Below are positions 1-9,319 of a stretch of 64,000 bases of DNA, piece after piece (position 1 is the first letter of the stretch; the number at the start of each line of letters is the position of its first letter). A program made the position numbers and the translations under genes. Under the pieces are notes generated by a model. The model saw only the letters and a list, made by a program, of their open reading frames with translations, was not told the DNA's origin and made no database searches. This DNA is from Flavobacterium ginsenosidimutans (GTDB lineage: Bacteria > Bacteroidota > Bacteroidia > Flavobacteriales > Flavobacteriaceae): positions 124,001 to 188,000 of the forward strand of contig NZ_QJRJ01000074.1 of NCBI RefSeq assembly GCF_003254625.1, written 5' to 3'.

Positions 1-32
1 TAAGGCTTTTGTGTTTTTATGGATAACCATTT

Positions 33-875
33 TTATTGTACCAAGTAAGGAACCTGATCGGCTTCGCACAGTCTAAAATAGCCAAAAGCGAAATTATTAG
101 CATCAGTAGTATTGACAATGTTTCCTCTAATATTTCCAGGTGGAACAGAAAACGGATTAGAACTCGAAGCTTCCAAAATTAATTTCCAATAATTAAAGAA
201 GTTTTTAGAAACACCTCTATGTGTAATTGTAACCGTGTTTCCTGGTTTCATGTCCTCTGAATGGGAATATCTTGTACTGATTTCATTTCCGTTATAGAAT
301 TCATCATTTGTGATTTCGTATTCTGGGTAAATCAAGAATTCACTTTGATAATCGGTCACGTAAAAATTAGTTTGATCTGCAGGATCGTTGTAATAAAAAG
401 TCAATTCGATTATATCTTTTCCGTCAAAATCAGGAACAATTTTCTGTTCAACTTTATTAATTGGAGTTACAGAAGTCAGTTTTTCAACAGCTGTAAAACT
501 TTGCCCTTCTGCTTCTACAAAAAGTGTGTAATCCATATCAATTACAGGAACAAAATCAGTGCATTTGTAAACTCCAGTTTCAGTTTCGTTAAAAGTAAAA
601 ACATCTCCGTTACTGTTTTCTACTCTCACTTGCGCCCCTGAAACTTTTGGCGTAGAATTGTTGTAATAAGGAGCCGTTTTACTGATTTTTATGGTTTGTT
701 CTTTTCCGTCAGTTCCTTTTTTCCAAATGATTTCTGCATCTATTACCAGTTTGGTTTCGCCAGTTTCCAGATCCAGATTGACTACATCTTCGCAAGAAGC
801 GAAAGAAAAAACAAAAAGAAGACTTATTAATGCTAGCACTCTATTCATTACCGTATATTTTTTCAATTTATTCAT
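33..875 (-). CDS. DUF4249-type outer-membrane lipoprotein
   Basis: About 280 residues. The chosen start (ATG at 873-875) lies 4 bases after the stop of the upstream TonB receptor and gives a clean lipoprotein signal: a hydrophobic stretch ending FVFSFASC, with Cys as lipidation site, then an acidic tether (EDVV). A second ATG at 846-848 would give an even shorter leader. The body is beta-rich with a CarboxypepD/Ig-like look (residues about 40-130), as in DUF4249 proteins. In Bacteroidota these are usually encoded directly behind STN-type TonB receptors, as here, and probably sit at the cell surface as receptor partner. Substrate unknown. It is the last gene of the sigma-FecR-receptor module. 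Confidence 0.8.
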   Translation of the reverse strand: MNKLKKYTVMNRVLALISLLFVFSFASCEDVVNLDLETGETKLVIDAEIIWKKGTDGKEQTIKISKTAPYYNNSTPKVSGAQVRVENSNGDVFTFNETETGVYKCTDFVPVIDMDYTLFVEAEGQSFTAVEKLTSVTPINKVEQKIVPDFDGKDIIELTFYYNDPADQTNFYVTDYQSEFLIYPEYEITNDEFYNGNEISTRYSHSEDMKPGNTVTITHRGVSKNFFNYWKLILEASSSNPFSVPPGNIRGNIVNTTDANNFAFGYFRLCEADQVPYLVQ

Positions 876-879
876 AGCA

Positions 880-3498
880 TTAAAATTTAAAATTATAAGA
901 AACTCCAGGAACAATTCCGAAAATCGAAAGCCTTCTGGTTTCATTTGCTCCTGTATCTTCATTGGTTGTAAAACTCATAGAAGCCGCATTTTTTCTGTTG
1001 TAAATATTATAAAGGCTAAATACCCAATAGCTCTGCCATCCTTTCTTTTTGTCTGGTTTTGGCGTGTATGTAGCCGCAACATCTAAGTGATGGAAAAGCG
1101 GTAATCTATTTTCGTTTCTCAAAGAATAATTCGGAATATGAATGCCTCCCATTTCATAGTATCCATTTGCATACGTTACTGGCTGTCCAGACTGTAAAGT
1201 GAAATTTCCATTAAAAGACCATTTCGGATTCAATTCATAACTCCCCACAATACTTAAATTATGCAATTTGTCATAACCAGATAAATACCAGTCACCGTTT
1301 GCAACCCCTGGTTCTTCTGGAGTTCTTCCTGGCGTTTTTTGTTCTGCTCTAGATAAAGTATAGGAAACCCATCCTGTGAAAACACCCGTATTTTTTCTAA
1401 ATAATAATTCCATTCCGTAAGATCTGGCTTTTCCGTTTAGAATAACCTGTTCAATGTTGTTGTTAGCCAAAATATCAGCGCCGTTAATATAGTCAATACG
1501 ATTTTGAACATTTTTATAAAATAATTCGGTTTCTAAAGAGTAATCCCCGTCTTTGAAATTTCTGAAATAACCCATCGCATATTGATCCAAAAGCTGAGGT
1601 TTTGTGAAAGGCCCACTTGGTGTCCAGATGCTCATTGGAAGTGGAGATTGCGTATTTGATAAAATATGAATGTACTGAGCCATTCTGTTGTAACTTGCTT
1701 TTATAGAAGTTTCGTCGTTAAAAGCATAAGATAAGGCCGCTCTTGGTTCAAAATTATTGAAGTTGCTGATTGTTTTTCCTTTTCCATACGAAATGCTTCC
1801 GTTTGGCGTCCCTTCTTCATAAATTTTATAAAGCGGATTGTAGACTACTGCTTGACCATTTTCGTAAGTACTGATGGTTTCGTCTCCTAAACGTAAAAAC
1901 ATACTATAACGAAGTCCGTAGCGAAAAGTCAGTTTTTCTGTAATCTGATTTTCAAAATCAACAAAAGCAGAAGATTCTAAAGCGTATTTTTTATCCAGCT
2001 GCATATAATTAAACTGCGAATCCGAAGAAGTAGGTTTTACAACTCCAGGGTTGAAATTATAATACAAACCATCAATTCCGTAATTGATTTTAAACTTTTC
2101 AGATTGTTGGAAGTTCCAATTGTATTTCAATCCGTAACTCGCAATATTGCTGTCCCATTTAAAACTTTCAATTGGAATTTCTAGATTGAATCTGTAATCA
2201 CTGTAGAAAACTGATAAATTGCTGTTTAAACGATCAGTAAATTTATGTTTCCAGTTTAAAATACCCATTGTACTTCCGTACGTACTTGCAAAACGATCGT
2301 TAATATCGAATAAATCATTTCCGAAATAACCAGAAAACGAAAGCGTATTCTTGGCATTAAAACGATAATTTAATTTAGCATTCAAATCATAAAACATCGC
2401 TGAGTTATTATTATCTGCCAATTTCATAAATAAATGTGCATAAGAAGCACGCCCAGAAAGAATAAAAGAACCTTTCTCTTTTTCTAGCGGACCTTGAACT
2501 AAAAGACGGCTTGAGATAATTCCAATTCCTCCATTTACTTTATATTCTTCAAAATCTCCTGTTTGCTGTGTTACATCTAAAACAGAAGAAACACGTCCTC
2601 CAAATTTTGACGGAATTCCTCCTTTATATAAATCTAAACCGTTAACAATATCAGCATTGAAAATAGAGAAGAATCCAAACATATGTGAATCTGCATAAAC
2701 AGGAGCACCATCTAAAAGAATCAAATTCTGATCGGCAGCACCACCTCGAACATTAAAACCTGAAGAAGCTTCTCCAGCATTGGTAACTCCAGGAAGAGTC
2801 AAAATTGATTTTAAAGGATCTGGTTCACCCATTGCAACAGGAATTTTTTTAATTTCCTGCATCGAAAGCTTGTTAACACTCATTTGAGTTGCTTTAATAT
2901 CAGCAGCTTTATTGTTCATTACAATAACTTCTCCTAATTGCTGGCTATCTGGATCTATGTTGAAATTGACTTTATTATCATCTGTAACAGAAACTCGTTT
3001 TTCCTCATTTTTAAATCCAACATAACTCACTTGAACCGTATAATTTCCGTCGGGAACTTCAATGCTATAATTTCCATTAACATCTGTTACAACACCTGTT
3101 TCCAATTCTTTAATAAAAACGTTGGCGCCAATAACGGGTTGTCTTTCATCATCAAAAATGCGACCTGTCAGCTTGTTTTTTTTTTTAGCTGGTTTCTGAG
3201 TTTGAGATTTCTGTTTCACAAAAATATTATTGCCCACTATAGAAAACTGTACAATAGAAGTTTGATTTAATTCAGAAATAAGCTTCTCAATTTCGATAGT
3301 CGTAAAAGTGCTTTTCTTTGTAAAATATTTTTTATTTGTATCAATTTGATCTGTAAAAGCAAATTTAAAATCGGTTTGACTTTCAATCTGCTTGAAGAAT
3401 TCTTTTAATGTCGTATTTTGATCTACAGTTACTGTAACGCTCTGAGCTGACATACATAAACTGAATAAAAAAAAGCATGCTGAAATTATATGCTTCAT
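880..3498 (-). CDS. TonB-dependent receptor with STN signalling domain
   Basis: 872 residues. In order: signal peptide (about 1-18, ending MSAQS), secretin/TonB short N-terminal (STN) domain (about 20-90) that normally touches the FecR anti-sigma, a carboxypeptidase-regulatory-like beta-sandwich (about 108-190, with IFDDERQPVIGANV), plug (about 210-310, with NVRGGAADQNLILLDG) and a 22-strand-type barrel ending in Phe (SYNFKF). The function is TonB/ExbBD-driven import across the outer membrane together with signalling to the sigma factor. The neighbours (ECF sigma, FecR, DUF4249 lipoprotein, all same strand) fit an autoregulated uptake system. The substrate cannot be read from the sequence; nothing SusD-like is adjacent, so a glycan is not especially favoured. 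Confidence 0.93.
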   Translation of the reverse strand: MKHIISACFFLFSLCMSAQSVTVTVDQNTTLKEFFKQIESQTDFKFAFTDQIDTNKKYFTKKSTFTTIEIEKLISELNQTSIVQFSIVGNNIFVKQKSQTQKPAKKKNKLTGRIFDDERQPVIGANVFIKELETGVVTDVNGNYSIEVPDGNYTVQVSYVGFKNEEKRVSVTDDNKVNFNIDPDSQQLGEVIVMNNKAADIKATQMSVNKLSMQEIKKIPVAMGEPDPLKSILTLPGVTNAGEASSGFNVRGGAADQNLILLDGAPVYADSHMFGFFSIFNADIVNGLDLYKGGIPSKFGGRVSSVLDVTQQTGDFEEYKVNGGIGIISSRLLVQGPLEKEKGSFILSGRASYAHLFMKLADNNNSAMFYDLNAKLNYRFNAKNTLSFSGYFGNDLFDINDRFASTYGSTMGILNWKHKFTDRLNSNLSVFYSDYRFNLEIPIESFKWDSNIASYGLKYNWNFQQSEKFKINYGIDGLYYNFNPGVVKPTSSDSQFNYMQLDKKYALESSAFVDFENQITEKLTFRYGLRYSMFLRLGDETISTYENGQAVVYNPLYKIYEEGTPNGSISYGKGKTISNFNNFEPRAALSYAFNDETSIKASYNRMAQYIHILSNTQSPLPMSIWTPSGPFTKPQLLDQYAMGYFRNFKDGDYSLETELFYKNVQNRIDYINGADILANNNIEQVILNGKARSYGMELLFRKNTGVFTGWVSYTLSRAEQKTPGRTPEEPGVANGDWYLSGYDKLHNLSIVGSYELNPKWSFNGNFTLQSGQPVTYANGYYEMGGIHIPNYSLRNENRLPLFHHLDVAATYTPKPDKKKGWQSYWVFSLYNIYNRKNAASMSFTTNEDTGANETRRLSIFGIVPGVSYNFKF

Positions 3499-3529
3499 GA
3501 AATTTTGTATTTTTGAATATTATTAAATG

Positions 3530-3590
3530 GAATAACCTCGTGTTATCCTGAATATTAGGAGGATGTGGAGTTTCGCGGCTTACATCCTTT
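3530..3590 (-). promoter_or_regulatory. Hairpins between FecR and receptor genes
   Basis: The 100-base gap between the FecR stop and the receptor start holds two short inverted repeats: ggatgt (3561-3566) with acatcc (3582-3587), and ataac (3532-3536) with gttat (3542-3546). Neither is followed by a T-run on the minus strand, so they do not look like terminators. They could be mRNA-processing or attenuation structures that separate receptor expression from FecR expression. This is inference from sequence alone. Confidence 0.3.
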
Positions 3591-3598
3591 TCCTGTTT

Positions 3599-4441
3599 TT
3601 ATTGAAAAGTGATCTGTTTTAAATCTTCATTTATTTCAAATTTTAGGTTATACATTTCTGATATTAATTGTACAATTGTCTTTAAATCTTCTTTTTTATT
3701 GATTCGGATTGTAATTTTCTGACCCAGATTTTCTTCAGGAATATTGACTTTATAACCGTAGTTTTTTTCAATATAATTACTGATAACCGACAATTTTTCG
3801 TTATCAAAATCTATAAATCTGCTGAATTCTGTTATTGAAGCCATTTGGTTTGCGTAAGTGAATTTATCTCCAGGTTTCAAAATCCATTTCTGGTTTTGGC
3901 CTTTTATATTCATTTGAACGCTTCCTTCGAAAAGTTCAACTGTTATTTCTTCATTTTCAGATTCTTTAACAGTAAAAGAAGTTCCTAAAACTGTAGTTGT
4001 AGTTTCATCACAAAATACTTGAAAAGGATGCTGTTTGTCTTTTTTAACTTTAAAATAAGCTTCACCATCAATTTCTATTTTTCTGTTTAAAGCAAAATTG
4101 TTTCCGTAAATAATTTTAGAATTCGGACCTAATTCTACTTTTGAGCTGTCTGGTAAAACGACGTGTTTTATTTTTGAAGTTAGGTTTTCAATCACATTTT
4201 CGGTTACAACAGCATTTTCATTTGAAGATTCGGTATTGAAATAAATTCCAGTTCCAATTAAAACGAAAAGTAAGACAGCCGCGGCCGAATAATAGTGCCA
4301 AGGCCTAGATCTTCGTTTCTTTTGGGCAAAAGTTTTGGCATGGAATTGTTCCCACGAAGCTTCTTTTTCGTTATCCGAATGAGAAAGGGGAGACTCTTCC
4401 CATAACTTTTTAAATTCCTCGTCAAATTTTTCTTGATCCAT
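3599..4441 (-). CDS. FecR family anti-sigma factor
   Basis: 280 residues. An N-terminal cytoplasmic segment of about 48 residues (acidic, Trp-containing, ending in basic KKRRSR), one membrane helix (about 51-67), a periplasmic FecR domain (about 90-180, with GEAYFKV and HPFQVF motifs) and a C-terminal DUF4974 domain (about 208-278). Known role of the family: hold the ECF sigma factor at the inner membrane and release it when the STN domain of the partner receptor reports ligand. It follows the sigma gene, with one small gene in between, and precedes the receptor, the standard Bacteroidota order. Confidence 0.92.
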   Translation of the reverse strand: MDQEKFDEEFKKLWEESPLSHSDNEKEASWEQFHAKTFAQKKRRSRPWHYYSAAAVLLFVLIGTGIYFNTESSNENAVVTENVIENLTSKIKHVVLPDSSKVELGPNSKIIYGNNFALNRKIEIDGEAYFKVKKDKQHPFQVFCDETTTTVLGTSFTVKESENEEITVELFEGSVQMNIKGQNQKWILKPGDKFTYANQMASITEFSRFIDFDNEKLSVISNYIEKNYGYKVNIPEENLGQKITIRINKKEDLKTIVQLISEMYNLKFEINEDLKQITFQ

Positions 4442-4453
4442 CTTTTCTAGATA

Positions 4454-4663
4454 TTAAATGATTTGACAATGAAAACCTTGTTTGTTAAAAACACCGTAAA
4501 CCATTTCTTTAATGTCTCGGTTAGTTTCGATTTTAAGGATATTCTCTTGTCCTTGATGATCGAACTTTATGATACAATCAGAAATGATAAACTGTAAATA
4601 AGCCACAAGTAAACTTGCGTCTTTCTTTGTTTTAACATTAGTTTTATACGCTTCAATGTGCAT
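4454..4663 (-). CDS. Small HMA-like (ferredoxin-fold) protein without CxxC
   Basis: A 69-residue protein starting at the ATG at 4661-4663 (MHIEAYKTNV); a longer reading from 4768 would overlap the sigma gene and is unlikely. The predicted order strand-helix-strand-strand-helix-strand (IEAYKTNV / KDASLLVAYLQFI / DCIIKFD / NILKIET / DIKEMVYGVFNKQG / FHCQII) is that of heavy-metal-associated domains. The loop that would carry CxxC reads VKTKKDAS, so classical metal binding is missing. It lies 46 bases after the sigma gene and 12 bases before FecR, on the same strand, so it is probably co-transcribed. Function unknown. It may be a protein-interaction module or a small regulator of the sigma circuit. 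Confidence 0.7.
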   Translation of the reverse strand: MHIEAYKTNVKTKKDASLLVAYLQFIISDCIIKFDHQGQENILKIETNRDIKEMVYGVFNKQGFHCQII

Positions 4664-4709
4664 TTTTAGTTCTTGTTTTTTAGTATAACAAACGAGAACT
4701 AAAAAGTTC

Positions 4710-5234
4710 CTAATGGTTTTCGATTTTTTTTCGAATAAATTTACTGGCGAGATAAATATGATTGGCAATGGTCTTTTCAGAAAGATCCGTTATTTCTGCA
4801 ATCTCCTTATAGCTAAGGTTTTCCAGTTTATGTAAAGTGAATATTTTTTGTTGCTGTTCTGGAAGCTGATTAATGAAGTTTTGTAGTTTTTCTTGTCTTT
4901 CTTCAAAAATTCCTAAGTCAGTTTCTTCATCATCTAGCATTTCAACTTGAGAAGGATCAAGCTGCACTATTTTGTTTTCTCTGTTAACATGATTAAGAAT
5001 AATGTTCTTGCAGATAACAAATATCTGTTTGTCAAACAGCACCTCTTCGTTAAGCAGTTCTCTTTTATTGTAAAGTCTTATAAAAGTCTCCTGAACAAAG
5101 TCTTCGGGAGTAAATACAGAAGAATTAAATCGTTTGGCAATATTTATCAGTTTATCGTAGTAGCTGAAGTAAACTTCTTTAAAAGCTGCTTCATTACCTT
5201 TTTTTAAACTTAAAATAAACTCTTTATTGTCCAT
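4710..5234 (-). CDS. ECF RNA polymerase sigma factor (FecI-like)
   Basis: 174 residues. Sigma region 2 (about 12-58, with EDFVQETFIRLYNKRE) and region 4 helix-turn-helix (about 121-172, with LPEQQQKIFTLHKLENLSYKEIA) are both clear; no region 1 or 3, as in extracytoplasmic-function sigmas. Known role: direct RNA polymerase to the promoter of its cognate receptor operon when released by FecR. The adjoining FecR and STN receptor are its likely regulator and signal source. Upstream (5249-5267 on the plus strand) is a 6-bp hairpin gactag/ctagtc, possibly in the leader. A conventional TAnnTTTG promoter was not obvious. Confidence 0.93.
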   Translation of the reverse strand: MDNKEFILSLKKGNEAAFKEVYFSYYDKLINIAKRFNSSVFTPEDFVQETFIRLYNKRELLNEEVLFDKQIFVICKNIILNHVNRENKIVQLDPSQVEMLDDEETDLGIFEERQEKLQNFINQLPEQQQKIFTLHKLENLSYKEIAEITDLSEKTIANHIYLASKFIRKKIENH

Positions 5235-5511
5235 AACGAAAATATCGTGACTAGCTTTTACCTAGTCTAAACTCATTGGTGTCAATATTATTGTATCCAA
5301 AAATTGAGGCAATCTCAAATCATGAATGTAATAAGTTGCAAAGAACCGTAATTAAATTTAAGATTTGACGCTTTTGTTGAAGAAATGTTACATATCGATA
5401 CACGTTTTTATTTAGAAATAGAAAATACGCATTACTCATTGATTTGATTATGAATTATGCATATTGTAAAGGGATTTTTTGTAGTGTTTAAAGATATTGA
5501 AGTATATGGTA

Positions 5512-7176
5512 TTATTTCTGTCCCACGACCATTTTCTTCTCTAATAGTGTATTTCGTAAAGTATCGTATGATAAATCTTGTACAGGTATATTATTATCTA
5601 AGGCTAGAATTGCTGCGACCGCAGAAACTTGTCCTAATGTCATATAAACGGGTTCCATTCTTATTGAACTATATGCTACACGGGAAGCAGATAAACAAAT
5701 AGGGACCAGTAAGTTAGTGCATTCACTTTTTTTAGGTACGATAGATCGATAATCAATTGGATATGGGTTTGGGGTTTCGAGCATGTAACGTCCTTCATTT
5801 TTAACATTGCCATTTGTATCTACATAACGTTGCACTATATGTGAGTCCATTGCATAATCTGCTAATGCTATGGGGTTTTCAGCTATAACTTTTCCTGTAC
5901 AGTTGTTTTCAGTCATGACATAATCGCTAATCATTCTTCTGCCTTCCCTAATATATAGCTGATTTGGCCAATTATTATTCTCTACAAATTCATCTTTTGA
6001 AAGTCCCCATTGTTTGTAAAAATCACGTATTTTTTCGGGCACTTTTGGATGATTTGCAAGAGTCCATAGAAGGCCAATTTGATATCGCTTATGGTTGGCA
6101 ACAATTAATTCTCTTTCGGCATAATCTCCATCAGGATAATTATAATTTTGTCCTACATAATCCGTTGAAATCGGACCCAAATTATTCGAATCAGTTTTAC
6201 CATTTGGTAAAGGCATTAGGTCAAAAAAGGTATTGGCATCATGGGTTTTTAGATATTCGAATAAAAGATGATAGTCCTCTTCATTATAATCAAAAGGTTT
6301 TTCTATGTCTCGTCTGTTATGGTCAACATTAGTTAAGCACATTCTAAAACAGAAAGCTTGTATTTTTTTATCGGCAGTACCATTTCCAGATATATAAGAT
6401 GGTAGACCATTGCCAAGATATTTAACGCCCTCAGGGAATTGGTTGCGATCATTATTTGACATTCTGCGTACTCCATTAAAAAGTTCTTTATAAAGAGAGT
6501 TGCTTTCCCTTCCATAAGTATATGAAATACCTGATTTAGCCATGAGGTCTCCTTCATAACTAGTGTCTATAAATATTTTTCCTTTGATTTTAAGGCCCGA
6601 CTCCATTCTAATAGACTCAATTGTATGAATGCTGTTTTTTAAAATGCCATTTTGCAAATCGAGTCTTTCATTGTTTAAAATTGGAATTTGATTTTCTAAG
6701 ATGATATCACGAAAAACAAACTGCGCTGCTTTAGGCTCAAACCAAAGCATTATATCTCCGTTTTGAAAATATTTTTTGTAACCACCAGCACTACCAACAA
6801 ACCAATTTTGTGAACTACTGTAATATTCTTTAATACGATGATAGAATGTCCTTGTAAGTCCGCCTAAAATATTGGTGTCATGAATATCAGTTATTCCCAG
6901 CCCATTAGTAGACATTCCGCCTAAAGCAGTATTTGAAGGTTTTATTAAAAGTACACTTTTGCCAGATTTTTTAACCTCGACAGCAGCTATAATTCCTGCT
7001 GCAGTTGCGCCATAAATTACAACATCATATTCTTTGGTCAAATCTATATTATCCACTCCATTAGTGGATTCAAAATCGGAAATAATTCTTTTTTCAGGTA
7101 TGTAATCTTTGGAACAAGAAGAATAAACAAAACAAGAAAGGATTAGTGCAATTATTTGTAATTTAAAACTAGGCAT
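5512..7176 (-). CDS. FAD-dependent oxidoreductase lipoprotein
   Basis: 554 residues. A lipoprotein signal peptide (1-21, ending VYSSC) is followed by a dinucleotide-binding fold at about residues 48-80 (YDVVIYGATAAGIIAAVEV, a GxTxxG variant of GxGxxG). A second conserved stretch, GMSTNGLGITD, is typical of the FAD_oxidored group (PF12831, often annotated xanthan-lyase-associated or FAD-dependent oxidoreductase). Further on, FIDTSYEGDLMAKSG matches the family's second FAD-contact region. In Bacteroidota such lipoproteins are mostly encoded near polysaccharide or glycoside catabolism genes; here there is no such neighbour and the gene stands alone. Substrate unknown; export of a flavoenzyme as a lipoprotein is notable. 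Confidence 0.85.
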   Translation of the reverse strand: MPSFKLQIIALILSCFVYSSCSKDYIPEKRIISDFESTNGVDNIDLTKEYDVVIYGATAAGIIAAVEVKKSGKSVLLIKPSNTALGGMSTNGLGITDIHDTNILGGLTRTFYHRIKEYYSSSQNWFVGSAGGYKKYFQNGDIMLWFEPKAAQFVFRDIILENQIPILNNERLDLQNGILKNSIHTIESIRMESGLKIKGKIFIDTSYEGDLMAKSGISYTYGRESNSLYKELFNGVRRMSNNDRNQFPEGVKYLGNGLPSYISGNGTADKKIQAFCFRMCLTNVDHNRRDIEKPFDYNEEDYHLLFEYLKTHDANTFFDLMPLPNGKTDSNNLGPISTDYVGQNYNYPDGDYAERELIVANHKRYQIGLLWTLANHPKVPEKIRDFYKQWGLSKDEFVENNNWPNQLYIREGRRMISDYVMTENNCTGKVIAENPIALADYAMDSHIVQRYVDTNGNVKNEGRYMLETPNPYPIDYRSIVPKKSECTNLLVPICLSASRVAYSSIRMEPVYMTLGQVSAVAAILALDNNIPVQDLSYDTLRNTLLEKKMVVGQK

Positions 7177-7389
7177 GTTAAAAAGGTAAAAATATTAATA
7201 TAAAACATTTGCAGCTAATTTAATAATGAGCATTGATTTTTTGATGGTTTAATAAAAAATAATAATATTTTAATAATATTAATCCGATCTTTATGTGTAA
7301 GTGGTAAAAAAATGTGATTCTTAGTTTAAAAAAATGATTCTTTTTTTGTGTTTTATTTAATGTTAAGTTTTAGAATTTAATAAATTTAT

Positions 7390-7872
7390 TTAGGATTTAA
7401 CAATAAGCATCATTTGAATATCAACTCTATTATAAGTCGAAGAAATTCCTGTTATTTCTTTAAAACCTAATTTTTCATATAATTTAATGGCAGGTTGAAG
7501 TTTGGTATTGCTTTCCAAATAAATTTTAGAAGCTCCTTTTTCTGTAGCCCATTTTATAGCCGATTCCGCCAATAAATTTCCAACGCCTTTTCCTTGCGCT
7601 TTTGGACTTACAGCCATTTTTGCTAATTCGTAATCATAATCTTTTCCATCACTTTTGATTAGAGCGCAAACGCCCAAAACTTCATCATTTAAAACAGCAG
7701 AAAAAATTTCTCCGCCTTTGTTTATAATATAATCTTCGGCATGATCTAGCGCTTTTATGTCATTTGGTTCAACTTCAAAATAATTTGAAATCCATTCGAT
7801 ATTTAAATCTTTAAAACTTTTTTGATATTTGTGGTTATAAGTTACTATTTCTACTTGATCTTTATTTTTCAT
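7390..7872 (-). CDS. GNAT family N-acetyltransferase
   Basis: 160 residues with the GNAT fold. Motif A is clear at about residues 88-110 (MAVSPKAQGKGVGNLLAE), with the QGKGVG acetyl-CoA pyrophosphate loop, followed by motif B (ALKLYEKLGF-like, here AIKLYEKLGFKEI). It starts 8 bases after the stop of the MocR-type regulator gene and on the same strand, so it is probably the last gene of that operon and may be its regulated target or partner. The acceptor substrate cannot be inferred; a small amine or amino acid is the usual guess for stand-alone GNATs. Confidence 0.88.
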   Translation of the reverse strand: MKNKDQVEIVTYNHKYQKSFKDLNIEWISNYFEVEPNDIKALDHAEDYIINKGGEIFSAVLNDEVLGVCALIKSDGKDYDYELAKMAVSPKAQGKGVGNLLAESAIKWATEKGASKIYLESNTKLQPAIKLYEKLGFKEITGISSTYNRVDIQMMLIVKS

Positions 7873-7879
7873 GATTCTA

Positions 7880-9298
7880 TTAAATACTATTTTTTATTAT
7901 TCTGCCTAATTTTTCCAAATCAGAATCTACGCGTTCGTTCCATTCTAAAGCATAAGATAATCTCATGCAATTGTTGTATTGATTGTACTGCGAAAAAATT
8001 CTTCCCGGGGCAAAATTGATTTTTTGAGCTAAAGCAGGGTTGTATAATTCTGTTGTAGAAATTCTTTCATCTAGTTCAAGCCATAACATAAAACCGCCTT
8101 TTGGCTGTGCAATTTTGGTGTTGTCTGGAAAATAAGATTCTACAGCGCGATTAATTTGGAGATAATTGGTATAAAGTTTATTTCTAAAAGTTCTCAAATG
8201 ATGATCATAACGTCCGTGTTCTAAGAAATCTGTAATAACATCGGAATACAATGAAGAATTACAAACTGTCTGAACCAGTTTTTGACGAATGATTTTGTCT
8301 TTAAATTTTCCTGGCGCAATCCAACCGACTCGATATCCCGGCGCAAGAGTTTTAGAAACTGATCCGATCCATAAAACTAAACCTGCTTCATCATAAAATT
8401 TACAAGGTTTAGGACGTTCCGAGCCAAAGTACAAATTGCCATAAATATCATCTTCAATTAACGGAACATTATATTGCGTTATTAATTTTACCAATTCTCG
8501 TTTGTTTTCGTCGGGCATTTGAAATCCCATCGGATTATTGAAATTGGTAATAAAACAGCAGGCTTTTATTTCTGGAAGCGCTTTTTTTAAAACATCAAGA
8601 TCTAATCCATACAAAGGATGAGTCGGAATTTCAACTGCCTTTAAGCCCAAAACTTTAATCGCTTGAAGTATCCCAAAATAAGCAGGACTTTCTACAGCCA
8701 CACTATCACCCGGGGATGTAACTGCCATAAGTGCATTGTAAATCGCATGCATTGCGCCAGATGTAATGACAAGATCGTCTTCGGTAATTTTTCCTTCCAT
8801 GACAAGCGCCCATTTGGCAATAGCGCGTCGAAGTTCTTCTGGTCCTTGAACAGGTTCGTAATCGGTGCCAGCATCATTTCTTTTTCGAACCGCATTAATA
8901 ATGCCTTTATTTAGTTTGGCAACTGGAAGGAAATTTTTGCCAGGCAATCCAAGTGCAAATTGTGTCACATCCGATTTATTGATTGTGCTGAAAACTTTAT
9001 CAATTAAATCTTCTGGAGTATTTTCTTTTTCATGGTTATCTATACTTGCGATCGTAGGAAGTGCAGTTGTGCGCTGCGAACTTTTACTCACATAATATCC
9101 CGTTTTTGGGCGAGATTCTATAAGCGAACGGCTTTCCAATTCTAAATACGCTTGTTTAATGGTATTTAAGCTAACATTATACAGCTTTTGCGCGCTTCTA
9201 ACAGAAGGCAGTTTGTCGCCAAGCGAAAGAGTTTCATTGTGAATTTGATCCTCAATAATTTGGGCAATTTTTAAATATAATGTTTCGCGATTTTTCAT
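7880..9298 (-). CDS. MocR/GntR-type regulator with aminotransferase domain
   Basis: 472 residues. An N-terminal GntR-type winged helix (about 4-72, with GDKLPSVRSAQKLYNVSLNT) is fused to a fold-type I aminotransferase domain (about 110-470). The PLP lysine is in GSVSKTLAPGYRVGW and the PLP-contacting Asp/Tyr in EDDIYGNLYF. Family knowledge: MocR regulators sense PLP or amino compounds and bind paired direct repeats, often activating one promoter while repressing their own. It is the middle gene of a three-gene minus-strand unit (unknown protein, MocR, GNAT). Paired direct repeats upstream of that unit (9725-9765) are a plausible operator. Confidence 0.92.
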   Translation of the reverse strand: MKNRETLYLKIAQIIEDQIHNETLSLGDKLPSVRSAQKLYNVSLNTIKQAYLELESRSLIESRPKTGYYVSKSSQRTTALPTIASIDNHEKENTPEDLIDKVFSTINKSDVTQFALGLPGKNFLPVAKLNKGIINAVRKRNDAGTDYEPVQGPEELRRAIAKWALVMEGKITEDDLVITSGAMHAIYNALMAVTSPGDSVAVESPAYFGILQAIKVLGLKAVEIPTHPLYGLDLDVLKKALPEIKACCFITNFNNPMGFQMPDENKRELVKLITQYNVPLIEDDIYGNLYFGSERPKPCKFYDEAGLVLWIGSVSKTLAPGYRVGWIAPGKFKDKIIRQKLVQTVCNSSLYSDVITDFLEHGRYDHHLRTFRNKLYTNYLQINRAVESYFPDNTKIAQPKGGFMLWLELDERISTTELYNPALAQKINFAPGRIFSQYNQYNNCMRLSYALEWNERVDSDLEKLGRIIKNSI

Positions 9299-9319
9299 TT
9301 TTTCTTTTTCGTTATGCGC

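Noticed and set aside
4454..4768. Longer 104-residue reading of the small gene
   Set aside because: It would overlap the sigma gene by 59 bases, and its extra N-terminus is not conserved-looking; the ATG at 4663 gives a compact fold.
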